A stretch of DNA of 64,000 nucleotides from an uncultured Methanolobus sp. (GCF_963665675.1 NZ_OY762426.1:2232001-2296000); one strand, 5' to 3'; shown: positions 1 to 9,714, numbered from the stretch's first letter. Program-made: numbers and translations. Notes: a model not told the origin generated them from the letters alone.

Positions 1-1
1 G

Positions 2-421
2 ATGTTATCGCGTATGCAGCAGGCTGCAATACATATTATTGCTGACAGACGTCATCATATTGAGTTTCTGTATTCCCGCATAGAGCCGGAGAAATTTGCC
101 GAAATAGTGCGGCGTGACATGCAGAGGGTTGATGAGTTGAGTTCCCGCATGGACATGGCTTTTGGGAGAGCAATGGAATCCAGATATGCCTCCCTTGGTG
201 GTCTTGCAGGCAGGCTCAATGCAGTAAGTCCTTTGAATACCCTTGAACGTGGTTACAGTATTGCTCTGAAAAGCGATGACCATGCTGTAATCAGAAGTGT
301 TGATGATGTGAAAACCGATGAATCGGTTGATGTCAGGTTAATAGATGGTACCCTTGAATGTAAAGTAATGGGTACAAGGTCAGAGAAGGGAAATAAAGCT
401 GAAAATGGGAGTAGGAGCTGA
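2..421 (+). CDS. xseA: Exodeoxyribonuclease VII large subunit, C-terminal part (5' end outside window)
   Basis: This is the C-terminal 139 residues of the large subunit of exodeoxyribonuclease VII, which with XseB degrades single-stranded DNA. The frame is open to the window edge, so the true start lies upstream. The family motif SPLNTLERGYSI lies near residues 76-88 of the visible part, preceded by the expected helical coiled region. The tail after about residue 120 is charged and unconserved. The stop lies five bases before xseB, so the two subunits are encoded in one operon, as is usual. The identification is firm from the motif plus the xseB neighbour. Confidence 0.92.
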   Translation: MLSRMQQAAIHIIADRRHHIEFLYSRIEPEKFAEIVRRDMQRVDELSSRMDMAFGRAMESRYASLGGLAGRLNAVSPLNTLERGYSIALKSDDHAVIRSVDDVKTDESVDVRLIDGTLECKVMGTRSEKGNKAENGSRS

Positions 422-426
422 AGGTT

Positions 427-732
427 ATGGCAGGAAATAAGAAAGGTTCTGAAGAAAACACAGATGTTGGTAAGCGCCAGATGAGTGATCTTATGGGTGG
501 ATCTGAAGATTCAGAGACAATAAGTTTTGAAAAGTCTCTTGATGAACTGGAATCCCTGGTGGAAAAGCTTGAAAGAGGACAATTGACTCTTGATGAAAGT
601 CTTGGACTTTTCGAGCGTGGTATGAAACTAGCCAGGATTTGCAACCGGAAACTTTCAAAAGCTGAAAGGAAGATCGAGATTCTGATAGAAGAGAATGGTA
701 ACCTGAAGACTGAAACATTTATCGAAGAGTGA
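427..732 (+). CDS. xseB: Exodeoxyribonuclease VII small subunit
   Basis: XseB is the short coiled-coil subunit that binds XseA. The family pattern FEKSLDELESLVEKLE...GQLTLDESLGLFERG is visible from about residue 36 to 70. At 101 residues it is longer than typical XseB (about 60-80) because of a hydrophilic N-terminal extension of roughly 30 residues; an internal ATG at 481 would give a more usual length. The 427 start is kept because it follows xseA by five bases with a GAAGG element in front. Cytoplasmic. Confidence 0.9.
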   Translation: MAGNKKGSEENTDVGKRQMSDLMGGSEDSETISFEKSLDELESLVEKLERGQLTLDESLGLFERGMKLARICNRKLSKAERKIEILIEENGNLKTETFIEE

Positions 733-759
733 ATCCATTAAGGACCACGGAGGCTTTCT

Positions 760-1539
760 ATGAAAAAAGGATTTGACGGTGAGAAGTACGAAAAGTTCTC
801 AGCACCACAGCAGGAGTGGGGCAGCAAAGTAATGGATGAACTTGGCCTGAAAGGCAGTGAACATATTCTAGACCTTGGTTGTGGCAACGGCCTTCTCGGT
901 GCAAAACTCGCGGCAAAAGTACCTGATGGAAAGGTTATAGGTATTGACAGCTCAGCTTCCATGCTTGAACAGGCACAGAAACACAGAACTGATAATCTGG
1001 AGTTTTTGCTGCGTGATATTAATGATCTGGACTTTGAGGATAAATTCAATGTTGTGTTCTCCAATGCTGCTCTTCACTGGGTGGCAGATCATTCTCTGGC
1101 TCTGGGGCAAATATACCGATCAATGAAAAGTGGTGGCATAATGAGGGTTCAGTTTGCCGGTGAAGGTAACTGTCTGAATCTAATTTCAGTTCTTAAGGAC
1201 GCAATGTCATCTCCTGATTTTAAAGATGATCTAAGTTCTTTTGATTGGCCGTGGTACATGCCAGGTGTTGAAGAATACAAAAAACTGCTGGTTGAATCCG
1301 GTTTTGAGGATCTCCGTGTGTGGATGGAGAATGCTGACCGCAATTTCCCTGATGAAGAATCTTATGTAGGGTGGATAGACCAGCCAAGTATTGTCCCTTT
1401 TGTGTCTTTTCTACCGGGGAACAAGGCACTGCATTTCAGAGAGCATGTTGTCAGAGAAGCAAAAAAGATTGCTGTGCAGGAAGATGGAACATATTTTGAA
1501 TATTTCAGGCGTCTGAATGTATATGCGATAAAAAAATAG
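760..1539 (+). CDS. SAM-dependent methyltransferase, trans-aconitate methyltransferase-like
   Basis: A 259-residue class I methyltransferase. Motif I ILDLGCGNG (about residues 36-44), the acidic ribose-binding region VIGIDSS (about 60-66) and a motif FSNAALHWVAD (about 96-106) are visible; the last is typical of Tam-like enzymes that methylate small carboxylic acids. A GGAGG element lies about nine bases before the ATG. The substrate cannot be read from the sequence. It lies 28 bases after xseB and may be co-transcribed with it. The gene ends in TAG at 1537-1539. Confidence 0.85.
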   Translation: MKKGFDGEKYEKFSAPQQEWGSKVMDELGLKGSEHILDLGCGNGLLGAKLAAKVPDGKVIGIDSSASMLEQAQKHRTDNLEFLLRDINDLDFEDKFNVVFSNAALHWVADHSLALGQIYRSMKSGGIMRVQFAGEGNCLNLISVLKDAMSSPDFKDDLSSFDWPWYMPGVEEYKKLLVESGFEDLRVWMENADRNFPDEESYVGWIDQPSIVPFVSFLPGNKALHFREHVVREAKKIAVQEDGTYFEYFRRLNVYAIKK

Positions 1540-1569
1540 AACGATTTTGTGTTTGTGGAACATGTAAAA

Positions 1570-2235
1570 ATGAGAGATGAATTTATAAAAACAATAGAAG
1601 GATACGATTCCTCAGCAAAAGCATATTCTGAAACAATTGTAAAATTAAGTAATTATGATGAAACCTATGATTTCCTTGCCGATTGCCTAAAAGAAAATGC
1701 CAGTATCTTAGATTTAGCATGTGGGCCTGCAAATATATCTTCCTATTTATTACAACATAAACGATTGATGAATATAACAGGAATTGATTTATCCCAAAAT
1801 ATGATTGATATTGCTAAGAAGAATGTTCCTCAGGGAACATTTTTTTGTGCTGATGTTGTTGAATATAGATCAAAAGAAAAATATGATGCGGCAATTATAG
1901 GTTTTGCCATTCCGTATCTCAATATGCAGGAAATTGAGACATTCTTGAGTAATACTGAATTTAATTTAAATCACGGAGCTTATCTCTACATCAGTTTTAT
2001 GAATGGATATAAGGAAGGATATGAAAATCCATCATTCAATCAGGAAGTGGAGCTCTATATTCACTATCACCAAAAAACATCAATTGAGCAATTACTGAAA
2101 AAGCTTAATTTTACAATTATTAAACAGTGGGAATTAGACTATCAAGAATCTGATGGTAGTATTACTACAGATGTTATTCTGATAGCCAGAAAGAGGGATA
2201 TTAAAATGTACGATGTCAATCAGGATATTTATTGA
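1570..2235 (+). CDS. SAM-dependent class I methyltransferase
   Basis: A second small methyltransferase of about 221 residues with motif I ILDLACGPAN and acidic loop ITGIDLS. It is unlike its neighbour in sequence and clearly richer in A+T, with many ATA, AAA and TTA codons, which suggests separate acquisition. The ATG at 1570 is preferred because conserved-looking sequence (MRDEFIKTIEGYD) begins there; a GTG at 1549 is possible and would add seven residues. The ribosome site is weak for both. Substrate unknown. Confidence 0.75.
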   Translation: MRDEFIKTIEGYDSSAKAYSETIVKLSNYDETYDFLADCLKENASILDLACGPANISSYLLQHKRLMNITGIDLSQNMIDIAKKNVPQGTFFCADVVEYRSKEKYDAAIIGFAIPYLNMQEIETFLSNTEFNLNHGAYLYISFMNGYKEGYENPSFNQEVELYIHYHQKTSIEQLLKKLNFTIIKQWELDYQESDGSITTDVILIARKRDIKMYDVNQDIY

Positions 2236-2316
2236 CAGCCTAAAATCAAAAAGTAGAATGGTAAATGCTGTGAAAGCAATTTTCTGAATTGATGCTTTGT
2301 TTTCAGTTTTTGAATG

Positions 2317-3378
2317 TTAGTTCTCTTCAAGATATCTCTTGCCAAGAAGGAATATGCTGCTTCCTGTAAGAATCACAAGGAAAATAGCTATAATGAGTCC
2401 TTCTGTTGTGAAATCCTGCCATGAGTGTACAGAGGCCCATATACCGCTTCTTGTTACAAAGGTTGCGAATATCACAAGTATGAAGGATACAACCGCAAGT
2501 AATGGTGCCAGAAATTCATATTCCCCATATCTTGAACGCGATTGTGCGTGAAGGTATGCTGTGGCAGTTATCCATGGTATCAGTGAGGATGTTTCCACAG
2601 GGTCCCATGTCCAGTACCATGCTCCCCATCCGAGTACTTCGTATGCCCAGAATCCTCCAAGACCAATTCCAAGTGTGAGGAAAAGCCATGCGATTCTCAT
2701 CCAGTCCCTTGAGATTAGTGTCCAATGGCTGTCTTTTGTAATGAGGTTGGCTATAGCAGCAGCAAAGGGGATAGTGAATGCTGCATATCCCAGAAAAAGC
2801 ATTGGTGGATGGACAGCCATCCATGGATTTCTTAGAAGAGGGTTCATTCCCTGGCCGTAGGGCACATCATAGAGTGTAACAAAGGGGTTCCAGTTTGTAG
2901 CTTCTATGGAACCTGAGGGCAGAACCCTGAAAGCTGAAAATGGATTGTCTATTACAAGCAGTATCAGGAATACGGATGCAATTGCCATGGTTACCATTGT
3001 GGTAATGTCCATCAACTTTGATTCTGTCATTTCTTTTGTATGGCCTGTGTAGCGTACGAACATAAGCATCATAAGGATTGCCCAGGCCCAGAGCAGCAGG
3101 GAGCCCTGCTGGCCTGCCCAAAATGCGGATATGCGGTAGAACCATGAGAGGTCAGTGCTGGAGTGATTATACACATATTCATAGGATGCATTAACACCCA
3201 ATAGGTGTATAATTAGAATCATGGACGAGAGTGTGACAGCAAGCGTACAGGCTATTTCCAGTTTCTTTGTAGTTTCCCTTGATTTCCTGTTAGAAGCTGC
3301 ATAATATCGGATTGAAGCAAATGTAGCACCCAGTCCACATATGAAGGCAATCCATACAAGTATCATTCCAAAATTCAA
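2317..3378 (-). CDS. CcmF N-terminal half (heme-handling domain), cytochrome c biogenesis
   Basis: This membrane protein of 353 residues matches the N-terminal half of CcmF, the heme-handling part of cytochrome c synthetase. Visible landmarks are GQQGSLLLW near residue 90, HPPMLFLGY near 188, and the tryptophan-rich heme motif WGAWYWTWDPVE near 250, followed by FVTRSGIW near 305. Bacterial CcmF is about 650 residues; here the protein stops where the second half would begin. The second half is encoded by the gene immediately upstream on the same strand, four bases away, so both are surely co-expressed. Split CcmF is known in Methanosarcina-type archaea, which make multiheme cytochromes c. Confidence 0.9.
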   Translation of the reverse strand: MNFGMILVWIAFICGLGATFASIRYYAASNRKSRETTKKLEIACTLAVTLSSMILIIHLLGVNASYEYVYNHSSTDLSWFYRISAFWAGQQGSLLLWAWAILMMLMFVRYTGHTKEMTESKLMDITTMVTMAIASVFLILLVIDNPFSAFRVLPSGSIEATNWNPFVTLYDVPYGQGMNPLLRNPWMAVHPPMLFLGYAAFTIPFAAAIANLITKDSHWTLISRDWMRIAWLFLTLGIGLGGFWAYEVLGWGAWYWTWDPVETSSLIPWITATAYLHAQSRSRYGEYEFLAPLLAVVSFILVIFATFVTRSGIWASVHSWQDFTTEGLIIAIFLVILTGSSIFLLGKRYLEEN

Positions 3379-3382
3379 ATCA

Positions 3383-4438
3383 TCACCTTTTGTCCTTCAT
3401 TCTTTTTGCTTTGCGCTTCTCTATTTCCTGCTGAAGCATGCGGTCATATTTGTCTTCATTGTCTCCGGCATCAGGAATGGTTTTTTCTGATGCTATGTTA
3501 CTGGAATGAATTGCTTCTTTGTTTCCACGATCAGTGAAAAGTAGGGCGATGATATCTATCACCATGAGGTAGATTCCGCCCCAGAGACAGTTGATGAACG
3601 GGACAGTTCTCATGTAAAGGTCTATTTCACCGGCAGATTCGTCAATGGCTCTTGGAGCTATGAACAGTTCCTCGGTGAGTCCGCGATTTATGTAAGTGGT
3701 TGTGTAGGTTTGTCCCCACTTGAAATCGGTGATGTAGTTGACTTTTCCACTTTTGAAATAGCTGCCATCCTTGTAAATATCAAAAATAACCTCTGTGGTG
3801 TAAGATGATGCAGGATAGTTTCTGAAAGCTTCTCCGTTGTAATATGAATTCATACTGTTCATCTTAAGCTGATAGTGCTGGCCACCAAAGCTTATTATTT
3901 CATCGGAACCTGAACTAAGAATTGCTGAACCTTCCATTTTCATATTGGAGCTGAGTACTATTCCAAGCAGGATCATCAGTATTCCAACATGAATGGCATG
4001 TGCGCTAATTTTTTTTATTTTGTCTTTCGTTGCAACATTCTGCTTACCAGAAACCATTCTGTATATGCGGTAGAAGGTTGCCAGGAGGGCTACTATCAGT
4101 ATTGGCAGGGAAATGTCGATTGGAGTATTTCTAAAAGGTGAGATTACTGCAAAAATGATTGAAAGCAATGCTGAACCTGCTACTACAGGAACAATATACT
4201 TTTTATCTACATATCCGGTAAGCATGCATGTGCTCAGAAGCAGTACAAGTGCAGCAACGGGAATTGCGGATCTGGTGTTATAATATCCGGGGTCAAGACT
4301 CAGGTCCACACCGTTTGCAAGCTTTGCGATAAGGGGAGTCAGCATTCCCATTGTGATGATAGTTGCCAGTAAAAGAAAAGTGACAACAGTCGCAAGCATG
4401 GTGTTACTGGTTGCCAGGTTCGGTATTTTGTTTTTCAT
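3383..4438 (-). CDS. CcmF C-terminal half, cytochrome c biogenesis
   Basis: A 351-residue membrane protein corresponding to the C-terminal half of CcmF. The first membrane segment is followed by a GMLTPLI and PGYYNTRSA region, equivalent to the GTLxPL...FFN region of bacterial CcmF. More membrane segments follow, then a long extracytoplasmic beta-rich stretch (about residues 165-270), a last membrane segment and a basic cytoplasmic tail rich in Lys/Arg. It is transcribed first, before the N-terminal half, so gene order is the reverse of the ancestral protein order. It shares a divergent intergenic region with carS. No ccmA, ccmB, ccmC or ccmE lies in the window. Confidence 0.85.
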   Translation of the reverse strand: MKNKIPNLATSNTMLATVVTFLLLATIITMGMLTPLIAKLANGVDLSLDPGYYNTRSAIPVAALVLLLSTCMLTGYVDKKYIVPVVAGSALLSIIFAVISPFRNTPIDISLPILIVALLATFYRIYRMVSGKQNVATKDKIKKISAHAIHVGILMILLGIVLSSNMKMEGSAILSSGSDEIISFGGQHYQLKMNSMNSYYNGEAFRNYPASSYTTEVIFDIYKDGSYFKSGKVNYITDFKWGQTYTTTYINRGLTEELFIAPRAIDESAGEIDLYMRTVPFINCLWGGIYLMVIDIIALLFTDRGNKEAIHSSNIASEKTIPDAGDNEDKYDRMLQQEIEKRKAKRMKDKR

Positions 4439-4565
4439 CTTGCGGGAAATTTTATGTGTACAACGTATTTATAGTTAGAGCTATTTTATCCGTTGTACTC
4501 TGATATATTAAACAAAGGTATTGCAAACTGAAATTGCAAAAAAGAGTTTTAATGAGGGCTAATAT

Positions 4566-5123
4566 TTGATAGAGATAATCATCACTGCTGTCTGGCTGAT
4601 GCTTCCTGCATATATACCTAATTCCATGGCTGCTGTTTTTGGTGGTGGCCGTCCTATAGATGCTGGCAGAACGATGTCCGATGGACGCCGTATGCTAGGG
4701 GATGGAAAGACATGGCGTGGTCTTATTGCAGGTACAATATGCGGAATGTTACTGGGCATGTTGCAGATGTATTATCTTAGTAGAAGCAGCAGTATATATG
4801 GTGTTGAGTTGCCATCCTTCGGGGAAGGTATTAGTGCTCTGCTTGTGATATTCACCCTTGCATTCGGCTCGCTTTTGGGTGATATGTCTATGAGTTACTT
4901 CAAACGCAGGATGGGGTTTAAGAGAGGTGCTGCTCTGCCAGGTGTTGACCAGCTTGATTTTGTCATGGGTGCATGGCTGCTGACATTAATAACATCGCCT
5001 GCATGGTTTTTGGGTAACTTCACTTCTGGAATTGTTCTCACTTTGCTTATCATAACTCCTCTGTTGCATTTTGTAACAAACGTTATTGGTTACTTCATCG
5101 GGGTAAAGAATGAACCCTGGTAA
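4566..5123 (+). CDS. carS: CDP-archaeol synthase
   Basis: CarS activates the archaeal lipid core: CTP plus 2,3-bis-O-geranylgeranylglycerol phosphate gives CDP-unsaturated archaeol and pyrophosphate. The 185-residue protein has about five membrane segments and the family signature, namely a Pro-Asn motif near the N-terminus (LPAYIPNSMA), GGGRPIDAG, and LGDGKTWRG near residues 45-53. The start is TTG at 4566 with GAGGG eight bases upstream; no ATG fits. It diverges from the ccmF pair. This enzyme by itself marks the source as archaeal. Confidence 0.92.
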   Translation: MIEIIITAVWLMLPAYIPNSMAAVFGGGRPIDAGRTMSDGRRMLGDGKTWRGLIAGTICGMLLGMLQMYYLSRSSSIYGVELPSFGEGISALLVIFTLAFGSLLGDMSMSYFKRRMGFKRGAALPGVDQLDFVMGAWLLTLITSPAWFLGNFTSGIVLTLLIITPLLHFVTNVIGYFIGVKNEPW

Positions 5124-5201
5124 TTGACAGAGTTTAACAATTATCAAACAAATAATCTATCTAGTAATTATTAGCAATAATTCACAATAATCGGTGATCT
5201 T

Positions 5202-5735
5202 ATGTCTGATGGGAATGGCAAACGTACATTAATTGATGCATTAAAGGCATGTGGCGCAGTTAAATTTGGAGACTTCACCCTTGCTTCAGGAAAGAAGAGC
5301 AGCTATTATATTGATATTAAAAAGGCAAGCACGGATCCTAAGACCTTAAAGGTAATAGCAAAGGAAGCAGGCAAGGTCATAAAGGGCATGGACCTTGCTG
5401 CTGTTGGTGGCGTTGTGCTTGGTGGTGTTCCACTTGCGACTGCAGTTTCAATGGAGACTGATCTTCCACTTATACTCATTCGTAAGTCTGAGAAAGAGTA
5501 TGGTACAGGCGGACGCTTTGTTGGAGATTTCAAGGAAGGATCAAAGATACTGCTTCTTGAGGATGTGACTACCAGCGGTGGTTCTGTGATGGATGCTATT
5601 GTGGCAATTCGTGAAGCAGGAGCTGTGGTTGACAGGGTTATTACAGTTGTTGACCGTGAGTCCGGAGCTGAAAAGAGCCTGAGTGATATCGGTGTGAAAC
5701 TTGTCCCTCTTGTCAGGGCAAGTGATCTCATCTGA
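5202..5735 (+). CDS. pyrE: Orotate phosphoribosyltransferase
   Basis: Converts orotate and PRPP to OMP in pyrimidine synthesis. The 177-residue protein carries the PRPP-binding signature LLLEDVTTSGGS (about residues 117-128) and the orotate-binding region SGKKSSYYIDIKK (about 29-41). A GGTGATC ribosome site, complementary to the 16S rRNA tail, precedes the ATG. Length and motifs are normal. The next gene, purD, is 204 bases downstream behind an AT-rich promoter-like stretch, so pyrE is probably transcribed alone. Confidence 0.95.
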   Translation: MSDGNGKRTLIDALKACGAVKFGDFTLASGKKSSYYIDIKKASTDPKTLKVIAKEAGKVIKGMDLAAVGGVVLGGVPLATAVSMETDLPLILIRKSEKEYGTGGRFVGDFKEGSKILLLEDVTTSGGSVMDAIVAIREAGAVVDRVITVVDRESGAEKSLSDIGVKLVPLVRASDLI

Positions 5736-5939
5736 GATTTCCATTTATTCTCATTTGAACATCTGAATAAAAGACAAGTTATTTATTTCAGGAATTAGAA
5801 CTCTCTGATATTCTAATTCCTACTTACTTATAATTACAAAATTGCAATTACAAACAAAAAGATCTCAAATTGATCGAATACTGATATACTATATTTGATA
5901 AGATTTTTCTGATAAATTTTGATAAATGAGGTTTCATAA

Positions 5940-7244
5940 ATGAATATACTAGTAGTTGGTGGCGGCGGAAGAGAGCATGCTATCGTGGCAGCGATTGAAC
6001 GTAGCAGGCAAGACCCGTCCATCTATGCGGCGATGTCAAAGAAGAACCCAGGCATTGCTGCTCTTTGTGAAGATTATCTCCTTGAGAAGGAGACAAACGT
6101 TGAGAAAGTTGTCGAGTATGCTGTTTCTAAGAACGTTGAGCTTGTTGTTGTTGGTCCAGAGGCTCCTCTTTCAGTGGCCCTTGCAGATGCTCTTGAGGAA
6201 AAAGGTATCAGCGTTGCAAGTCCCAAGCAGAAGGTTGCACAGCTTGAGTTCGATAAGGCATGGGCACGTAACTTCATGAGGAACAACAATATTGCAGGCT
6301 GCCCTGTTTTCGATGTTTTCACAGATAAGGCTGCAATGGATGCTTTTATTGATGAGCTTGGAAATGTTGCTATTAAGCCTGCAGGACTTACAGGTGGTAA
6401 AGGTGTCAAGGTAATGGGTGACCAATTACCTGACCTTAAAGCTGCAAAGAAGTATGCAGCAAGTCTTCTTGACATGGGAAGCGTTGTTGTTGAAGAGAAC
6501 CTCGTTGGTGAGGAGTTCACACTTCAGGCTTTTGTTGACGGAAAGAACCTTGCTTTCATGCCAACAGTTCAGGATCATAAGAGGGCATTTGAGAATGATC
6601 TTGGGCCAAATACCGGTGGAATGGGTTCTTACAACGCAGCAGGTGAGATACTTCCATTCCTGACTGCAGATGATGTTGAGAGTTCAAAGCAGATAATGAA
6701 GGACACAATCAAGGCACTTTACAAGGAGACCGGGCAGGAGTATAAGGGAACACTCTACGGTCAGTTCATGATTACAAAGGACGGCCCGAAAGTAATTGAG
6801 TTCAATGCACGTTTCGGTGACCCGGAGGCAATGAACGTATTGCCTCTGCTGGAGTCTGATTATGTTGATGTGCTGGCTGCAATGGCAAGCGGTACACTTG
6901 ACAAAATTGAAGTGAAGTTCAGCAGCAAGGCAACAGTGTGTAAGTATGCTGTTCCTGCAGGTTATCCTGATGATCCTACAAAGGACAGGGAAGTCACTGT
7001 GGGCGACATTGGTGATGCAATTCTTTTCTATTCAAGTGTTTACGAGAAGGATGGAAAGGTTTACACCACAGGTTCAAGGGCTGTTGCTGTTGTGGGCGTT
7101 GCTGATTCAATAGAAGAGGCAGAAGAGATCGCCCAAAATGCTCTGGAGAATCTTTCCGGTGACCTTCATTACAGAAGTGATATCGGCAAGGAATTCCTTA
7201 TCCAGAGGCGTATTGATCACATGAATGAAATACGCGGGCAATAG
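5940..7244 (+). CDS. purD: Phosphoribosylamine-glycine ligase
   Basis: GARS of purine synthesis: joins phosphoribosylamine and glycine using ATP. The 434-residue protein has the N-terminal GGGGREHAI motif (residues 7-15), an ATP-grasp domain with [11 protein letters not shown] (about 142-152) and the metal site [12 protein letters not shown] (about 283-294). Its stop is TAG (7242-7244). The frame continues without another stop into argF, which begins 30 bases later in the same frame. A TATA-like AT-rich run and a GAGG element precede the ATG. Confidence 0.96.
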   Translation: MNILVVGGGGREHAIVAAIERSRQDPSIYAAMSKKNPGIAALCEDYLLEKETNVEKVVEYAVSKNVELVVVGPEAPLSVALADALEEKGISVASPKQKVAQLEFDKAWARNFMRNNNIAGCPVFDVFTDKAAMDAFIDELGNVAIKPAGLTGGKGVKVMGDQLPDLKAAKKYAASLLDMGSVVVEENLVGEEFTLQAFVDGKNLAFMPTVQDHKRAFENDLGPNTGGMGSYNAAGEILPFLTADDVESSKQIMKDTIKALYKETGQEYKGTLYGQFMITKDGPKVIEFNARFGDPEAMNVLPLLESDYVDVLAAMASGTLDKIEVKFSSKATVCKYAVPAGYPDDPTKDREVTVGDIGDAILFYSSVYEKDGKVYTTGSRAVAVVGVADSIEEAEEIAQNALENLSGDLHYRSDIGKEFLIQRRIDHMNEIRGQ

Positions 7245-7274
7245 TTTTATTATTTATATAGTGAGGGTTTAAGT

Positions 7275-8180
7275 ATGAAGCACCTGATTTCAATGGCAGA
7301 CCTGACTCATGAAGAGATCGTTGAGATACTCGATATGGCGGAGGACCTTAAGGAAAAACGCCTTAGAGGAAAGGTCACAGACCTGCTAAAGAATAAGAGT
7401 CTCGGCATGATTTTCGAAAAGTCATCTACCCGTACCCGTGTGTCTTTTGAGGTTGCTATGTGCGACCTTGGCGGTCACGCTCTTTATCTCAACGCCAGGG
7501 ATATGCAGCTTGGCAGAGGTGAGACGGTTAGTGATACTTCCGAGGTTCTTTCAAGATACCTCTATGGTATTATTGCAAGGGTTTACAGTCATGAAACGGT
7601 GAAACAGCTGGCGGAGAATTCCTCTATTCCGGTTATTAATGCGCTATCAGATCAGGAGCATCCATGCCAGATTCTTGCTGACCTGCTCACTATCCGTGAG
7701 TATAAAAGCAAGCTGGCTGGCCTGAAGTATGCATGGGTTGGCGATGGAAACAATGTTTGTAATTCTGCTATTATCGGCGGTGCCCTTATGGATATGGAAG
7801 TCGCTGTTGCATGTCCTCCGGGATATGAGCCGGATGAGGATGTTGTTGAACTTGCAAGGGAACTTGGCGGAAATATTACTATTACCAATGATCCGGCTGA
7901 GGCTGTAAAGGATGCAGATATTCTTTATGCTGATGTATGGGTCTCAATGGGCGATGAGGATGAGCGCGAGAAGCGCCTGAAAGACCTTGCACCATACCAG
8001 ATCAATACTGAACTGGTAGAGCAGGCTAAACCTGATGTCATTGTTATGCACTGTCTCCCTGCACACCGCGGTGAAGAGATTAGCGCAGAGGTTATGGATG
8101 GTCCTCATTCAGTTGTTTTCGATCAGGCAGAGAACCGCCTGCACGCCCAGAAAGCTCTCCTTATGAAAATGATGGCATGA
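7275..8180 (+). CDS. argF: Ornithine carbamoyltransferase
   Basis: Makes citrulline from ornithine and carbamoyl phosphate in arginine synthesis. The 301-residue sequence shows the carbamoyl phosphate site STRTRVSFE (about residues 51-59), HPCQILADL (about 130-138) and the ornithine site [12 protein letters not shown] (about 257-268), all intact. The ribosome site GTGAGGG lies about eight bases before the ATG. It follows purD by 30 bases in the same frame and is probably co-transcribed with it. tRNA-Leu follows. Confidence 0.96.
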   Translation: MKHLISMADLTHEEIVEILDMAEDLKEKRLRGKVTDLLKNKSLGMIFEKSSTRTRVSFEVAMCDLGGHALYLNARDMQLGRGETVSDTSEVLSRYLYGIIARVYSHETVKQLAENSSIPVINALSDQEHPCQILADLLTIREYKSKLAGLKYAWVGDGNNVCNSAIIGGALMDMEVAVACPPGYEPDEDVVELARELGGNITITNDPAEAVKDADILYADVWVSMGDEDEREKRLKDLAPYQINTELVEQAKPDVIVMHCLPAHRGEEISAEVMDGPHSVVFDQAENRLHAQKALLMKMMA

Positions 8181-8262
8181 TGCCACTGTTTTCACAAACC
8201 TTTTTTAACTTTCCAAACACAAAGTTTAACTAGAAAAAGCGCTACTAACCAACGTTCACATT

Positions 8263-8350
8263 GCGGGAGTTGCCCAGCCTGGCCAAAGGCGCTAGGTTCA
8301 GAGCCTAGTCTCGTAGGAGTTCATGCGTTCGAATCGCATCTCCCGCACCA
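8263..8350 (+). tRNA. tRNA-Leu (anticodon CAG)
   Basis: An 88-nt class II tRNA. The acceptor stem GCGGGAG pairs with CTCCCGC, the anticodon stem CTAGG/CCTAG encloses the loop TTCAGAG with anticodon CAG, a long variable arm follows, and the T arm contains GTTCGAAT. The discriminator is A and the CCA end is encoded. It borders an AT-rich accessory patch, as tRNA-Leu genes often do, but I saw no repeat of its 3' end downstream that would mark an attachment site. Confidence 0.95.
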
Positions 8351-8437
8351 GATTACTATGCAAAAAAACGCTAATCATAAAAAAGCAGATTTTTATAACA
8401 ACACGATTTTGCTTGCAACTATCTCTTTTTTAATAAC

Positions 8438-9364
8438 TTATACATATTCATACAGATATTTTTGAGTTTTTTCATTGTGATATGTAGTTAGGTTATTATT
8501 TATTTCAAGTGAATGTACTGAATCCCATAAGACTATTTTTTCGGAATTTTCATGGAGCAATTTTATGACCTTATCATCAAAAATATCAACTACATGCCCT
8601 TGAATTTCATTGTTTTCATCAGTTACTATTTTTATATATGGGTATTTTTCACCATATCTATCGTTGATATATGATTTGAGTTCTCTTTTGAACGAACGTG
8701 AACTGCCAGTATAAATTATTGGTGTTAAAAACATTAAAGCAATGCTAACTGCAAATGCAATTTGCCAGAAAATAGCTTTGTCTGGTATAGAATTCCAATT
8801 ATACAAAATAATTATTAAACTAAATACATTTAATGGGTATGTTAAAACGGTGTAACAACCAAAAAAAGTAAACATATTGGCAAATCCAATTGCCTTGTTT
8901 AAAATTGTTTTTCCATTAAATGATTTGTCAATCTTATTTTGCATTATTAACATACCACTTGTGGGTAGAAGATACGTAAATAAAATGGTAGAAATGAACA
9001 TTTTCAAAGCTAATAATTCATCTAAGTCTATTTTGGCAATATTTTCAATATACCAATTCATTGAATATAATAAACTAGGTGATACTAAAAAACCTAGAAA
9101 TAGCCCTACGTTTAGTGCAACAATTGAATAATCATCCCTCTTTAAATATTTTATTTTATCGTACTTTTGAATGTAAGGACTTATCGATTTGCTATTCTTG
9201 AAAGCATTAATTAGTTCATTTTGCTTTCTTTTTGTTTTCTGATCTGAAAATAAATTTCTAAATGATTGCTGTAGAAAATTACCTATTATTGCAATTATAA
9301 TATATACTACAAGGTAATCAATTACGCTAATGTCATTAAAGTCCCCATTAAAATTAAACATCAT
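8438..9364 (-). CDS. Hypothetical multi-spanning membrane protein
   Basis: I do not recognise this 308-residue protein. It begins with a membrane segment (about residues 14-35), then a polar basic stretch, then roughly four more membrane segments between about 80 and 225. It ends in a soluble domain of about 80 residues containing GHVVDIFDDKVIKLL. The composition is strongly AT-rich (Ile, Asn, Lys, Tyr) and unlike the flanking housekeeping genes. An AAGGAACG element lies before two consecutive ATG codons. Its place just behind tRNA-Leu suggests acquired DNA; function unknown. Confidence 0.7.
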   Translation of the reverse strand: MMFNFNGDFNDISVIDYLVVYIIIAIIGNFLQQSFRNLFSDQKTKRKQNELINAFKNSKSISPYIQKYDKIKYLKRDDYSIVALNVGLFLGFLVSPSLLYSMNWYIENIAKIDLDELLALKMFISTILFTYLLPTSGMLIMQNKIDKSFNGKTILNKAIGFANMFTFFGCYTVLTYPLNVFSLIIILYNWNSIPDKAIFWQIAFAVSIALMFLTPIIYTGSSRSFKRELKSYINDRYGEKYPYIKIVTDENNEIQGHVVDIFDDKVIKLLHENSEKIVLWDSVHSLEINNNLTTYHNEKTQKYLYEYV

Positions 9365-9555
9365 TTAACGTTCCTTACTATTAAAACAATTAATATATGC
9401 TATGTTTATTATTTTATATGTATTATGTCTTTCTTTTATGCTATTTACTCCCCTTTTGTTAGAAGTAATGCTATCGTTGGGTCAGTGCCTATGGTGAGAT
9501 TGTTATGTGATAAAAACTCTATGAAAGTAGTAAATAGATTTGAGAGTAACTTACC

Positions 9556-9621
9556 ATGAGACTAGTTGCAATAAACAGAAGTCCAGGTAATGAAGAAAAC
9601 ATAGCAGCAATGCGGAGCTAA
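9556..9621 (+). pseudogene. 5' remnant of a flavodoxin-like NAD(P)H-dependent reductase
   Basis: Twenty-one codons and a stop. The peptide starts MRLVAINRSPGNEENIAAM and aligns with the start of the intact flavoprotein at 10988 (MKVVAINGSPRKEGNTAAM) at 12 of 19 positions; the DNA is similar too. It then runs into a TAA. It looks like a decayed partial duplicate of the downstream gene or of a close relative. Confidence 0.65.
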
Positions 9622-9627
9622 AATTCC

Positions 9628-9714
9628 ATGAATGAGAACAACCTTTCCAGAAACCAGTCAAAATTCATCCTCTACACCTCAAATGAAGGGGACGTTAAGG
9701 TAGATGATACTTAA
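9628..9714 (+). pseudogene. N-terminal remnant resembling RhuM-family protein
   Basis: Twenty-eight codons and a stop, containing SKFILYTSNEGDVKVD. This resembles the opening beta strand of RhuM-type (virulence protein/toxin-like) proteins, which normally continue with a DNA-binding Fic/ANT-like segment. Here the frame ends at TAA after DDT. Recognition rests on a short stretch, so the family call is tentative; that it is a fragment is clearer. Confidence 0.45.
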
